The notes under the pieces are model-generated. The model searched no databases. It saw only the letters and a list, made by a program, of their open reading frames with translations, and had not been told where the DNA came from. From JANNOG01 sp050329415 (GTDB taxonomy: Bacteria > Actinomycetota > Actinomycetes > Actinomycetales > JBBAYJ01), in the NCBI GenBank assembly GCA_050329415.1, contig JBHJOS010000124.1:1-32727 (forward strand): DNA of 32,727 bases, written 5' to 3'. Within the stretch, counting starts at the first letter, position 1. Every line of letters starts with the position of its first letter. The position numbers and the translations under genes were made by a program. Shown here piece by piece: positions 23,049 to 32,727 of the stretch.

Positions 23049-24758
23049 GTGACCTCGCCCCGCCCCGGTCGCCTGGCGGTCCTGGAACAGTTCGCCGCCG
23101 ACGGCTTCGACCGGATGTTCGGCAACCCCGGCACGGTCGAGCAGGGCCTGCTCGACGAGCTGCGGCACGTCCCCGACCTGCAGTACGTGCTGACCCTGCA
23201 CGAGACGGTCGCCGTCATGACGGCCGACGGCTACGCCCGCGCCGGGTCCCGCCCCGCCCTGGTCCAGATCCACAGCACGCCCGGCCTGGGCAACGCCGTG
23301 GGGGCCCTGTACCAGGCGCACCGGGGCCACGCCCCGCTCGTCGTCATCGGCGGTGACGCCGGGGTCCGGTACCAGCCCATGGCCGCGCAGATGGCCGGCG
23401 ACCTGGTGGGGATGGCGCGCCCGGTCACCAAGTGGGCAGCCCAGGTGAGCGACCCGGCGTCGGTGCTGCGGATGGTCCGGCGCGCCATCAAGATCGCCGC
23501 CACGCCGCCGACCGGTCCGGTGTACCTGTGCCTGCCGGCCGACGTGCTCGACGCCGACTGCACCGAGCGCGTCGTGCCCACGGTCGTGCCCGACACCCGG
23601 GTCGCACCCGACGACACGGTGATCGCCGACCTGGCCCGCCGGCTGGCCGCCGCGGAACGCCCCGTGATCCTCGCCGGTGACGGGGTGGCCTTCTCGGGAG
23701 CCCACGCCGAGCTGGCGGCGGTCGCCGAGCTGGTGGGGGCGCAGGTGTGGGACGCCGACGCCGGGGAGGTCACCCTGCCGCACACGCACCCGTGCCACCA
23801 GGGGTCGACCGGGCACATGTTCGGTTCCCACAGCCTGCCGATCCTCCAGCACGGCGACGTCGTCCTGGTCGTGGGCACCTACGTGGTGCCGGAGGTGTTC
23901 CCCGAGCTGGGCGAGGTGTTCCGCCCGGACGCCCACGTCGCGCACGTCGACCTCGACACCGACGCGATCGCGAAGAACCACCGGGTCGACACCGCGGTCG
24001 CCGCCGATCCCCGGCGCACCCTCGCCGCCCTCGCCCGCCGGCTGCACGACACGATGCCCGAGCAAGCGCGCCGGACCGGGCGCGCCCGGGTCGCCGCCAT
24101 GGCCGCCGCCAAGGAACGGGACTCGGTGGCGGCCAGGTCGGCCGACGCCGGGCGCCGGGGCCGCCGGCCGCTGGACTTCAGCGAGTTCGCCGAGGCCCTG
24201 GCCCGGCGACTCGACGACGACGCCGTCGTCGTGGACGAGGCGCTCACCAACTCCCCGGCGCTCACGCGGTACCGGCCGGCGCCGGCGCCGGGACGGCACC
24301 TGCTCACCCGCGGCGGGTCGCTCGGCATCGGGTTCCCGGGGGCGATCGGCGCGAAGCTGGCCGTCGGCGAGCGGACCGTGGTCGGGGTGTCCGGCGACGG
24401 CGGCTCCATGTACACCGCCCAGGCGCTGTGGACGGCGGCCCGGCACCGGGTCGACACCGTGTTCGTGGTCTGCAACAACCGGTCGTACCGGCTCCTGCAG
24501 TCCAACATCGGCGCCTGGTGGCGGGAACAGGGCCTGGACCGCAGCGACTACCCGACGGCGTTCGACCTGTCGGAGCCGCCCATCCGGTTCGACACCCTCG
24601 CCGAGTCGATGGGCGTGACGGGCATCCGCGTCGAGAAGTCCGAGCAGATCGGCTCCGCCCTGGACGACGCCCTCGACGAGCGCGGCCCGGTGCTGCTCGA
24701 CGTGGTCGTCGAGGGTGACGTCCATCCGGAGCTCGTCGGAGTGAGGTGCGGCCAGTGA
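23049..24758 (+). CDS. Thiamine-diphosphate-dependent enzyme, benzoylformate-decarboxylase-like
   Basis: A 569-aa ThDP enzyme of the decarboxylase/acetolactate-synthase superfamily, with an N-terminal Pyr domain, central domain and C-terminal PP domain. FGNPGTVEQ (24-32) corresponds to the GNPGSNE loop of benzoylformate decarboxylase. Glu52 (LHETVAVMTADGYARA) is the ThDP-activating Glu, and IHSTPGLGN contains His75, like the catalytic His of that enzyme. The cofactor motif runs from GDG (449-451) to NN (476-477). SLGIGFPGAIGAKLA and ALWTAARHRVDTVFVVCNN also fit that subgroup. It would decarboxylate or carboligate a 2-oxo acid. GTG start, four bases after the PfpI stop; its own stop overlaps the EthD gene. 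Confidence 0.88.
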   Translation: MTSPRPGRLAVLEQFAADGFDRMFGNPGTVEQGLLDELRHVPDLQYVLTLHETVAVMTADGYARAGSRPALVQIHSTPGLGNAVGALYQAHRGHAPLVVIGGDAGVRYQPMAAQMAGDLVGMARPVTKWAAQVSDPASVLRMVRRAIKIAATPPTGPVYLCLPADVLDADCTERVVPTVVPDTRVAPDDTVIADLARRLAAAERPVILAGDGVAFSGAHAELAAVAELVGAQVWDADAGEVTLPHTHPCHQGSTGHMFGSHSLPILQHGDVVLVVGTYVVPEVFPELGEVFRPDAHVAHVDLDTDAIAKNHRVDTAVAADPRRTLAALARRLHDTMPEQARRTGRARVAAMAAAKERDSVAARSADAGRRGRRPLDFSEFAEALARRLDDDAVVVDEALTNSPALTRYRPAPAPGRHLLTRGGSLGIGFPGAIGAKLAVGERTVVGVSGDGGSMYTAQALWTAARHRVDTVFVVCNNRSYRLLQSNIGAWWREQGLDRSDYPTAFDLSEPPIRFDTLAESMGVTGIRVEKSEQIGSALDDALDERGPVLLDVVVEGDVHPELVGVRCGQ

Positions 24759-25459
24759 TCCATCAGTTGATCTTCGCCGCTCCGCGGCCGGGGCTGACCG
24801 AGAAGGAGTTCTGCGACTACTGGGTCCACCGCCACGCCGTCGACTTCGCCGCGAAGATCCCGCAGATCCGCCGCTACGTGGTGGACACCCGGGTCCCCTT
24901 CGGCCCGGACGACGAGAACCCGCCGTGGAGCGGGGTGGCGGAGATCTGGCTGCGCGACGAGGCCGACCAGCTGGCGTCGCTGCAGACCCCCGAGTTCCTC
25001 GACGGCGCCCGCCGCGACGAGCCGAGGTGGGCGGCGTTCTGGCGCACGGTGGCCCTCGACACCGAGCCCCACGAGCTGGCCGGCAGCGAGCCGCTGTCGG
25101 CCGGTCGCTCCTGGGTCAAGGTGTTCTGGCTGGCCAAGCGACGGGCGGGGATCCCGCTGGAGACCTTCCGCCGCTACGCACTCGCCGTCCACCAGCCCCT
25201 GCTGGGCGAGCTGCCGGGAGTCCGCCGGGTCGTCCAGGGCCACGTCCGCGACGGCGCGTACGCGGTCGGCGAGGCGGTCCTCGACGTCGCCTTCCAGCTC
25301 TGGTTCGACTCCCCCGACGCCGTCGCGACCGCGCTCGATTCGGCCGAGTACGCCGCCGTGGCGGCCGACCACGACCGCTTCCTCGACCCCCGGCACCGCC
25401 ACCAGCTCGTCACCCGGGAGAACTGGGTGATCGGCCCGACCTTCAGGGAGACCACGTGA
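24755..25459 (+). CDS. Tandem EthD-domain protein (dimeric alpha/beta-barrel fold)
   Basis: A 234-aa protein with two EthD-like ferredoxin-fold halves. Half 1 (about 1-105) has YWVHRHAVDFAAKIPQIRRYVV; half 2 (about 118-230) has FRRYALAVHQPLLGELPGVRRVVQGHV, each followed by a Trp-containing strand (AEIWLRDEA, FQLWFDSPDA). EthD-fold proteins act as small isomerases, cyclases or dehalogenase-like helpers in catabolic and polyketide pathways. The tandem form would fold as an intramolecular barrel. GTG at 24755 overlaps the ThDP stop as GTGA; an in-frame GTG at 24746 is an alternative. Confidence 0.85.
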   Translation: MIHQLIFAAPRPGLTEKEFCDYWVHRHAVDFAAKIPQIRRYVVDTRVPFGPDDENPPWSGVAEIWLRDEADQLASLQTPEFLDGARRDEPRWAAFWRTVALDTEPHELAGSEPLSAGRSWVKVFWLAKRRAGIPLETFRRYALAVHQPLLGELPGVRRVVQGHVRDGAYAVGEAVLDVAFQLWFDSPDAVATALDSAEYAAVAADHDRFLDPRHRHQLVTRENWVIGPTFRETT

Positions 25460-25926
25460 CGACCCAGAGCATCGCCGGCACCGCAGGCGGCACCGCGCCG
25501 GCCCCGCGCCGGCCGGCCGGCGACCTTCGTGAGGTCTACGAGACCCACATGCGTTACATCGCCGAGCAGGACATCGACGGCCTGGTGCACGACACGTACA
25601 CCGACGACGCCGTCCTGGTGCACAACTTCCCCTACTTCGACGGCCCGGGTCCCTACCGCCACGTCGGCAAGGACGCGATCATCGCCGCCCAGAAGACGAT
25701 CTTCGCTCCGGCGAACCACGGCGCGATCGTCGCCGGCCCGACGTTCGAGTTCCTCGCGGACGGCGACACGATCGTGTTCCAGCTCCACATCCTGTCGCCC
25801 ACCCGGGGGCGCTGGATGAACACCGACCTGTGGACCGTCCGGGACGGGAAGCTGGCCGAGCAGTATGTGCTCGGGTACCCCCTGGACGACGTCGACCGGG
25901 CCTGGGCGGAGTCCCGGCCGTGCTGA
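25456..25926 (+). CDS. SnoaL/NTF2-like protein
   Basis: A 156-aa protein with the cone-shaped NTF2-like fold: helix REVYETHMRYIAEQDIDGLVHDTYTDDAVLVHN, helix HVGKDAIIAAQKTIFA and strands PTFEFLADGDTIVFQLHIL, WMNTDLWTVRDGKLAEQYVLG. SnoaL-like members include polyketide cyclases, ketosteroid isomerases and ester hydrolases. Its likely pocket residues are His and Asp from these segments, but the reaction cannot be named. The first 20 residues are Ala/Pro/Thr-rich. GTG overlaps the EthD stop (GTGA), and the gene overlaps the ankyrin gene by 7 bp. Confidence 0.85.
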   Translation: MTTQSIAGTAGGTAPAPRRPAGDLREVYETHMRYIAEQDIDGLVHDTYTDDAVLVHNFPYFDGPGPYRHVGKDAIIAAQKTIFAPANHGAIVAGPTFEFLADGDTIVFQLHILSPTRGRWMNTDLWTVRDGKLAEQYVLGYPLDDVDRAWAESRPC

Positions 25927-26987
25927 GCGCGACCGCGCCGGGCCGGACGGTGCCCCGGCCACGCAGCGCCGCGGTGGTCGACGCGGTCCGCACCGGCAGC
26001 CCCGACGGCGTCCGGGCGGCGCTGGAGACGGGGGCCAGCGTGGACGAGCGCGACCGCGACGGCCTCACCCCCCTCATGGTCGCCGCCTGCCACGGCCGGG
26101 CGGACCTCGTCGGGCTGCTCCTGGACGCCGGCGCCGACGTGTACACCGCCGACGCCGCCGGGGGAGCGACGGCCCTGCACAAGGCCTGCCAGGGCGGCGA
26201 CGTCGAGGTGGTCCGGGCCCTGCTGGAGGCCGGAGCCTTCGTCGACGCGGTCGCCGCCGCCACGGGTCACACGCCCCTGATGGACGCCGTGTGGTTCAAG
26301 CAGCCGGACATCGTCGCCGAGCTGCTGGACCGGGGGGCGTCGCTGAACGGCGTCACCCGGTACGGGTTCTCGTTCACCCAGCACCTGGACTTCGAGCAGG
26401 GCGCCAACGCGGTGGGCGCCGATCGGCTGCGGGCCGCCGCCGACCTCGTCGCCAGGCGGCGCCTGGCCGACGAGAACGCCGTCGCCGGCCACCTCCTGAT
26501 GTCGGCGGTGGCCCGCGGCGCGGTCGAGACCGTGAGGGCGCTGCTGGCCCGCGGCGCCGCCGCCGACGCCCGGTTCCCGATCGTCAACGGCTTCAACGAC
26601 GCCCACACCCCGCTGCTGGTCGCGGCCCGCGACGGGCACGCGGAGATCGTCGAGGTGCTGTGCGCGGCGGGCGCCGACGTCAACGCCACCGAACCGACGT
26701 TCGGCGCCGTCCCCCTGCACAAGGCCACCTACAACGGCCACGCCGACATCGTCCGCATCCTCGTCGCGCAGCCCGGCATCGACCTCGATCGTCAGGGGAT
26801 CACCAACGGGTACACCCCGCTGCACGACGCCCTGTGGCACGGCTACGCCGACTGCGCCCGCGTCCTCGTCGAGGCCGGTGCCCGGCTGGACGTCCGCGGC
26901 CACGACGGCAAGACCCCCCTGCAGGTGGCACGGGAGTCCTTCGGCCCCGTCCTGTCCGTCGTCTCTCTCATCACCGACCGGCTGTAA
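25920..26987 (+). CDS. Ankyrin-repeat protein
   Basis: A 355-aa protein made almost wholly of eight to nine ankyrin repeats from about residue 18 to the C terminus. Clear repeats start at DGLTPLMVAACHGRADLV, GATALHKACQGGDVEVV, GHTPLMDAVWFKQPDIV, HTPLLVAARDGHAEIV, AVPLHKATYNGHADIV, GYTPLHDALWHGYADCA and GKTPLQVARESF. Between repeats 4 and 5 lies an insert of about 40 residues (YGFSFTQHLDFEQGANAVGADRL by parts) that interrupts the solenoid. No signal peptide, so it is cytoplasmic, and probably a protein-binding scaffold or inhibitor. Placement within a metabolic operon, overlapping SnoaL by 7 bp, suggests it binds one of the operon's enzymes. The start (GTG at 25920) is supported by the overlap. 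Confidence 0.88.
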   Translation: MLSATAPGRTVPRPRSAAVVDAVRTGSPDGVRAALETGASVDERDRDGLTPLMVAACHGRADLVGLLLDAGADVYTADAAGGATALHKACQGGDVEVVRALLEAGAFVDAVAAATGHTPLMDAVWFKQPDIVAELLDRGASLNGVTRYGFSFTQHLDFEQGANAVGADRLRAAADLVARRRLADENAVAGHLLMSAVARGAVETVRALLARGAAADARFPIVNGFNDAHTPLLVAARDGHAEIVEVLCAAGADVNATEPTFGAVPLHKATYNGHADIVRILVAQPGIDLDRQGITNGYTPLHDALWHGYADCARVLVEAGARLDVRGHDGKTPLQVARESFGPVLSVVSLITDRL

Positions 26988-26997
26988 GGAGCGAATC

Positions 26998-27306
26998 ATG
27001 CTGTTCTACGTCCAGATGCGCTGGAACCACGAGGGGCGCATCTCGCTGGAGGACCTGTGGGAGGTCGAGGAGCAGGAGACCGCCCACGCGAAGGAGACCA
27101 TCGAGTCCGGGCTGGTCGTCGGCATCTGGAAGGTCGCCGCCCAGAAGCGGGTCATCGCCGTCGTGGACGTCGAGTCGATCGAGGAGCTCGACCGCACCGC
27201 CCTGGGCCGCCTCCCCATGCGCGAGTACCTCGAGTTCGAGGTCGTGTGGCCGTTGCGCGATTACCTCGGCTTCGCCGAGGACGTCAAGGCCCGGTACAAG
27301 GTCTGA
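26998..27306 (+). CDS. Muconolactone delta-isomerase family protein
   Basis: A 102-aa small alpha/beta protein similar to muconolactone isomerase (CatC): MLFYVQMRW at the start, ETAHAKETIESGLVVGIWKVAAQKRVIAVVDVESIEELD, then LPMREYLEFEVVWPLRDY. CatC proper acts in the beta-ketoadipate pathway, but no other cat genes are here, so it more likely does an analogous isomerisation in this operon or binds a small ligand. The ATG is preceded by TAAGGAG, where the ankyrin stop merges with the ribosome-binding site. Followed 20 bp later by the second DJ-1/PfpI gene. Confidence 0.87.
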   Translation: MLFYVQMRWNHEGRISLEDLWEVEEQETAHAKETIESGLVVGIWKVAAQKRVIAVVDVESIEELDRTALGRLPMREYLEFEVVWPLRDYLGFAEDVKARYKV

Positions 27307-27326
27307 GCGGGGAGGCGAGAGAAATC

Positions 27327-27914
27327 GTGGCCGGATCGCGCCCGAGGCTGCCCGGGAAGAAGATCGGAGTCCTCGTCGAGAGCGACTTCTACGAGCACGA
27401 GATCTGGTACTACCGGTACCGCTTCCCCGAGGAGGGCGCCGAGCTGCACTTCCTCACGAAGCTGTGGGGTCAGCCGTCGCTGACCTTCACCGGGCACGAG
27501 TATCGCGCGCCCTTCACCGCCACCGAGACGTTCGAGGGCATGAGCGACGACGAACTGCGCTCCTACGACGCGATCATCGTGCCGGCCGGCATGGTCTCGG
27601 ACCGCCTGCGGTGGACCGACGACGTCACGCGCCTGCCCGAGGCCACGGCCCTGCTGCGCCGGGCCTTCGCCGAGCCGACGATCGTCAAGGGCGTGATCTG
27701 CCACGGCATGTGGCTGCTGGCCCCGGCCCCCGACCTGGTCAAGGGCAGGCGGGTGACCTGTCACAACAACCTCCACGGAGACGTCGTCAACATGGGCGCC
27801 GACTACGTGGACGCCGACGTGGTGGTGGACGGCGACCTCGTCACGGGCCGCACCGGCGCCCACGCCCACGTGTTCGCCCGGCAGATCATCGACGAGGTCG
27901 CGGCCCGGGGGTGA
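27327..27914 (+). CDS. DJ-1/PfpI family protein, copy B
   Basis: A 195-aa DJ-1/PfpI protein, shorter than copy A and only distantly similar to it. It has KKIGVLVESDFYEHEIWYY with the early conserved Glu (Glu18), YDAIIVPAGMVSD, the elbow GVICHGMWLLAP with Cys125-His126, and GRRVTCHNNLHGDVVNMGADYVD, typical of PfpI/protease I-like members. A GGAGG site (27311-27315) lies about 11 bases before the GTG. It is the last gene of the long run; the next gene has 129 bp of upstream space and probably its own promoter. Possible roles are glyoxalase-like detoxification, hydratase or chaperone. Confidence 0.87.
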   Translation: MAGSRPRLPGKKIGVLVESDFYEHEIWYYRYRFPEEGAELHFLTKLWGQPSLTFTGHEYRAPFTATETFEGMSDDELRSYDAIIVPAGMVSDRLRWTDDVTRLPEATALLRRAFAEPTIVKGVICHGMWLLAPAPDLVKGRRVTCHNNLHGDVVNMGADYVDADVVVDGDLVTGRTGAHAHVFARQIIDEVAARG

Positions 27915-27987
27915 AACGCGGGGCGGAGCGGCCGGAACCAGGTGAACCCTCGGTCGCCGGTCCTGACGCCGGCCGTTCGCCCAGATC

Positions 27988-27993
27988 TATCGT
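27988..27993 (+). promoter_or_regulatory. Possible promoter of the beta-helix/AAA gene (-10 TATCGT)
   Basis: TATCGT in a locally A/T-richer stretch lies 50 bases before the ATG at 28044. A CTGACG hexamer (27963-27968) could be the -35, although the 19-base spacing is long. A CGGAG site precedes the ATG. Confidence 0.35.
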
Positions 27994-28043
27994 TGAAGCC
28001 GGGGTCCGCCGGACCTCGCAGCGACCTGATCGGAGCGCAGCCG

Positions 28044-29711
28044 ATGTCCCGTACCCTGCTCGTTGCCGCCGACAGGCGAGGCGCCTATCCGACCCTGGCG
28101 GACGCCCTGGAAGCCGCCGCGGATGGCGATGTCGTCGTGCTGTCGCCCGGTGAGTACGAGGGCACGATCACGGTCGACGGGGCCTCGCTCACGGTGCAGG
28201 CCGCAGAGGGACCGGACACGGTCGTGCTGCGGCCGGAACTGCCCGAGGACCTGCTCGTGTGGTGCGACCGGGGATCGGTCGCGCTGCAGTCGCTCACCCT
28301 CGACGCCGGCGTGGCCGGGGCCGTCGGTGCCCGCGGTGCCACGGTGCGGCTGGAGCAGTGCACCGTCAGGGCGGCGGGCGGGACCGTCGTCGCCGTGACC
28401 GCCCGCACCGAACTGTTCCTCGACCGGGTGACGATCGAGGGCGGCCAGGTCGGGCTCGCCGTCGACGACGCCGCGGCGACGGTGGTGGACTCGATCGTCC
28501 GAGGCGCCCTGGACGACGGCGTCCTGGTCAGCATGGGTGCCGATCCGGTGCTCCGGAACACCACCGTGACCGAGTGCGGCGGGCGCGGCCTCTACGCCTA
28601 TCAGTACGCCACCCCGGAACTCGACGGCTGCAGCGTGAGCCGGACCGGCGGCCCCGGCATCGCCGCCGCCGCCCGGTCGGCGCCGCGGCTGCGCCGCTGC
28701 CGGGTGTCGGACACCCCGGCCGCCGGGATCGAGATCGGGGCCGACTGCGGCGGCACGGTGGAGGACTGCTCCACCGCGAACACGGCGCGACCGGGCATCC
28801 TCCTGCACCCGGGGTCCACCGCGACGGTCGTGGAGTCCAGCCGCGGTGTGGCGGCCGGCGTGTCCTCCTCCGGCCCGCAGCAGGACGAGGCAGCGGTCGG
28901 GGAACTGCTCGCCGAGCTCGACGGCATGGTCGGGCTGGACGGCGTCAAGCACGAGGTCCGTTCCCTCATCGACGAGATCCAGGTCAACACCTGGCGACGC
29001 CACGCCGGGCTCGGCGTCAGCGCGATGAGTCATCACCTGATCTTCGCCGGCGCCCCCGGCACCGGGAAGACGACCGTCGCGCGGGTCTACGGCAAGCTGC
29101 TCGCCTCTCTCGGCGTGCTCCCCAAGGGCCAGTTCCGTGAGGTGGCCCGCCGTGACCTGGTCGGGCAGTACCTCGGCCACACCGCCGAGAAGACGGCGAC
29201 GGCGTTCGAGGATGCCAAGGGCGGCGTCCTCTTCATCGACGAGGCGTACACCCTGTCCCGGACGATGGGCAGCGGTGGGGACTTCGGCCAGGAGGCGATC
29301 GACACCCTGGTCAAGCTCATGGAGGACCACCGTCACGAGATCGCGGTCATCGCGGCCGGATACACCGGGGAGATGTTGGACTTCCTCGACGCCAACCCCG
29401 GTCTGGCCTCGCGGTTCTCCAAGACCATCGAGTTCGCGAACTACGACACCGGCGACCTCGTGCAGATCATCCAGCGGATGGCCGCGAGCGACGACTACGA
29501 GATGCTGCCCGACCTCGTCGATGGCGTGCACCGCCACTTCGACACGGTCGAACGGGGACCCAACTTCGGCAACGCCCGCGAGGCGCGCAAGCTCTTCGAA
29601 GAGATGCGCAAGACCCAGTCACAGCGGCTGCGGATGCTGGGGCGCCAGCCCGAGATCGCCGAGCTGCGAATGCTGGCGCGCGAGGACCTGGACGCCGTCT
29701 TCGTCCGCTGA
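28044..29711 (+). CDS. Right-handed beta-helix plus AAA+ ATPase (CbbX/EccA-like)
   Basis: A 555-aa protein. Residues 1-270 are short beta-helix repeats (opening with the pectate-lyase-like YPTLADALEAAADGDVVVLSPGEY, then rungs such as LFLDRVTIEGG and PELDGCSVSRTGG). Residues 280-555 form a CbbX/SpoVK/EccA-type AAA+ module: Walker A GAPGTGKT (336-343), Walker B GVLFIDEA (394-401), sensor AAGY (437-440) and arginine finger Arg457 in NPGLASRF. The ATG at 28044 is used, since the beta-helix begins there. It is convergent with the eccE gene pair 97 bp away, so it may be the EccA-like ATPase of this type VII secretion locus. Such beta-helix/AAA fusions occur near actinobacterial type VII systems, but a substrate is not known. 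Confidence 0.85.
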   Translation: MSRTLLVAADRRGAYPTLADALEAAADGDVVVLSPGEYEGTITVDGASLTVQAAEGPDTVVLRPELPEDLLVWCDRGSVALQSLTLDAGVAGAVGARGATVRLEQCTVRAAGGTVVAVTARTELFLDRVTIEGGQVGLAVDDAAATVVDSIVRGALDDGVLVSMGADPVLRNTTVTECGGRGLYAYQYATPELDGCSVSRTGGPGIAAAARSAPRLRRCRVSDTPAAGIEIGADCGGTVEDCSTANTARPGILLHPGSTATVVESSRGVAAGVSSSGPQQDEAAVGELLAELDGMVGLDGVKHEVRSLIDEIQVNTWRRHAGLGVSAMSHHLIFAGAPGTGKTTVARVYGKLLASLGVLPKGQFREVARRDLVGQYLGHTAEKTATAFEDAKGGVLFIDEAYTLSRTMGSGGDFGQEAIDTLVKLMEDHRHEIAVIAAGYTGEMLDFLDANPGLASRFSKTIEFANYDTGDLVQIIQRMAASDDYEMLPDLVDGVHRHFDTVERGPNFGNAREARKLFEEMRKTQSQRLRMLGRQPEIAELRMLAREDLDAVFVR

Positions 29712-29808
29712 CCGATGCTCACCATCCGCGCCTGACGGCCCTGGGCCGACCCTCCGCACGCGTCACGGGGCCGGAGCCGGGCGGCCGAAGGACCCGGGCC
29801 GGGCCGTG

Positions 29809-30554
29809 TCAGCGGTCCTGCTCGGTCCTTCGCTCCGCCCGGAGGTGCGGCACGGACGCCCGCCGGAGGGGGACGGCCTCCACCGGACTCTCCGGCAGCG
29901 TCAGCCACCGCACCGCCCCGCCGCGGAACACGGCCACGTCACGGTCGCCCCGCCCGTCCGCCGGCAGAATGGGTTCGTCGATGCCGCAGGCAGCGGCCAG
30001 CGGGCCGGCTCCCGGGATGCCCGCCGGCCGCACGAGCACGGTGTCCGCCGCACGCGCCGCCTCCACCGCGGCCCGCGAGACGTCCTCGACCAGCCACAGG
30101 TCGCACTGCCAGCGGCCGCTGGCAGTGGAGCCGCCGTCCCCGGACGGACCGGCCGGCCGGTCGGCGGCATCATCGACGACCAGGTGGGGACGCGAAGCCG
30201 TCCCCTGGCCGGACACCTGCCCGGCGGCAGGCAGGATGGCCAACAGGTCGCGGGGCAGGTTCACCGCCGTGGCGAGCTGTCCCCACGCCCGGGGCCTGGT
30301 CGTCCGCACGGTGACGACCGCACCCAGGCCCAGCGTCCGGAACACGATGTGCTGACCGAGTTCGAGGGGTCCCACGGCGACGGCGCTCGTTGGTCCCCGC
30401 AGGTCGAAGAACTGGCAGATCTGCCGCCCGCGACCGGCCGCGACGCCGAGCACGACCCCCGTGTCCAGCACCGCAGGCAGCAGGCCCGCCAACCCATCGA
30501 ACCCGATCCGGTGCCGCTTCGCGGCCCGGCGGTCGGTCGACGTCGTGATCCCGA

Positions 30555-30558
<4 letters not shown>
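29809..30558 (-). CDS. Type VII secretion-associated protein of unknown function, downstream of eccE
   Basis: A 249-aa protein translated from an ATG that overlaps the eccE stop (ATGA), so it is coupled to eccE. It has no signal peptide and only modestly hydrophobic stretches (LAGLLPAVLDTGVVLGVAAG, HIVFRTLGLGAVVTV). The pattern GLGAVVTVRTTRPRAWGQLATAV followed later by CDLWLVEDVSR and VLVRPAGIP suggests a small alternating alpha/beta domain, and the middle (about 120-150) is a Gly/Ser/Asp-rich linker. I know no named family for it. Its position makes a role in the secretion machine likely, perhaps as a cytoplasmic partner of EccE. Confidence 0.7.
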
Positions 30559-32122
<1,564 letters not shown>

Positions 32123-32126
<4 letters not shown>

Positions 32127-32727
32127 GGGAACCTCCTGGTTGAGGTGGGACCGTCGATGACCGAGGCGACGGTCCGGGCCGGCCGCCACATTCGTTCCCC
32201 ATCGGCCGCCTCCGGGGTGAGCCACGTCGCGAGGCGCAGCGGCACGGCCCCGTCCCCGGGCTCCCGGCGCCGCGCACGCACCCGCCGGACCGGCGCCTGC
32301 GTGGCCGGTGGCGCCGGATCGCGGCGCCCACGACGGGTACCGGCCCCGCCGAGCCCCCCACCGGCCGCGGCCGGAGGCGGTGTGACCGGCTCCGCCGCCG
32401 AGGAGGCCCGCCCCGGAGTGGCGGTCGAGCGTGCCGGTCCGGTCGCGCCCGGCCCGCCACGGTCGCTGTTCCCTCCCGCGCCGATGGCCGGCAGCTGGTA
32501 CGAGGACTCGCGCCCGGCGTGGTTGCCACCGTCACGGGCTGGCGCCTGGGCCGGGCGACGGCTCTCGTCACGCCGCGACCTCGACCTGCCGGTCCTCGCG
32601 GCAGGGGCCGGCGCGCCACCGCCCATCGGCGGCGGTGGCATCGGCCGACCGACCGGGGTGCCGGACCCGGAGGCCGACGTCGGTGCCTGCCCCGGCACCG
32701 GGCGGGGCGCCGCGGGGGCCGCGGGGG
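32123..32727 (-). CDS. Pro/Ala/Gly-rich protein upstream of eccE (5' end outside window)
   Basis: The frame is open to the right edge and stops at 32123, overlapping the eccE ATG. At least 200 residues are visible, mostly Pro/Ala/Gly/Arg-rich and probably disordered (PMPPPPMGGGAPAPAARTGRS, ESSYQLPAIGAGG). The last 45 residues are more protein-like (PLRLATWLTPEAADGERMWRPARTVASVID). I do not recognise a family. Coupling to eccE suggests a type VII secretion component, such as the tail of a membrane or scaffold protein. Confidence 0.6.

Noticed and set aside
29736..29748. Short hairpin CGGCC-CTG-GGCCG as terminator between the AAA gene and the T7SS genes
   Set aside because: A five-base stem in DNA this GC-rich is expected by chance and there is no T-run.

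Overview
The window is very G+C-rich (roughly three quarters by eye), with GTG starts in most genes, start/stop overlaps of the GTGA/ATGA type and long antisense shadow ORFs. Together with ergothioneine genes, bacterial protein O-mannosyltransferases beside rsmI, an EF-G2-type protein, roadblock signalling and a type VII secretion locus, this points to a chromosomal segment of a high-GC actinomycete. I cannot name the genus. I saw no rRNA, tRNA, CRISPR array, transposase or phage gene.

Layout. (1) 1-3376 (+): a redox operon with the tail of an upstream Pro/Thr-rich protein, ApbE flavin transferase, a ferric-reductase-like haem membrane protein, a NuoF-like flavin/Fe-S/SLBB protein and a three-cysteine ferredoxin. 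(2) 3377-3783: no firm gene, but a possible small lipoprotein on the minus strand and an 11-bp inverted repeat. (3) rsmI (-) divergent from two tandem protein mannosyltransferases (+), followed by a BtuF-like binding protein, a DUF1684 protein and a PEP-mutase/isocitrate-lyase-family protein. (4) An EF-G2-like GTPase (-), a GC-rich tandem array, a small secreted four-cysteine protein and a 26-bp perfect inverted repeat. (5) egtB-egtD (+). (6) A roadblock/LC7 protein and a coupled small ORF (-). (7) 16948-27914 (+): ten tightly packed genes. (8) A beta-helix/AAA+ ATPase (+) convergent with a type VII secretion segment (eccE, a downstream unknown gene, and a truncated upstream gene running off the end).

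The most unusual region is 16948-27914. It encodes a GlgX-type debranching enzyme, an AGE-epimerase-fold barrel fused to a STAS domain, a polytopic membrane protein, a DJ-1/PfpI protein, a benzoylformate-decarboxylase-like ThDP enzyme, a tandem EthD protein, an NTF2/SnoaL-like protein, an ankyrin protein, a muconolactone-isomerase-like protein and a second DJ-1/PfpI protein. Gaps range from -7 to +57 bp, so one transcript is likely. I do not recognise this combination as a described pathway and offer it as the candidate undescribed system: a small-molecule pathway using 2-keto-acid chemistry, tied to sugar or glycogen metabolism and possibly to STAS-based regulation. Its substrate and product cannot be read from the sequence.
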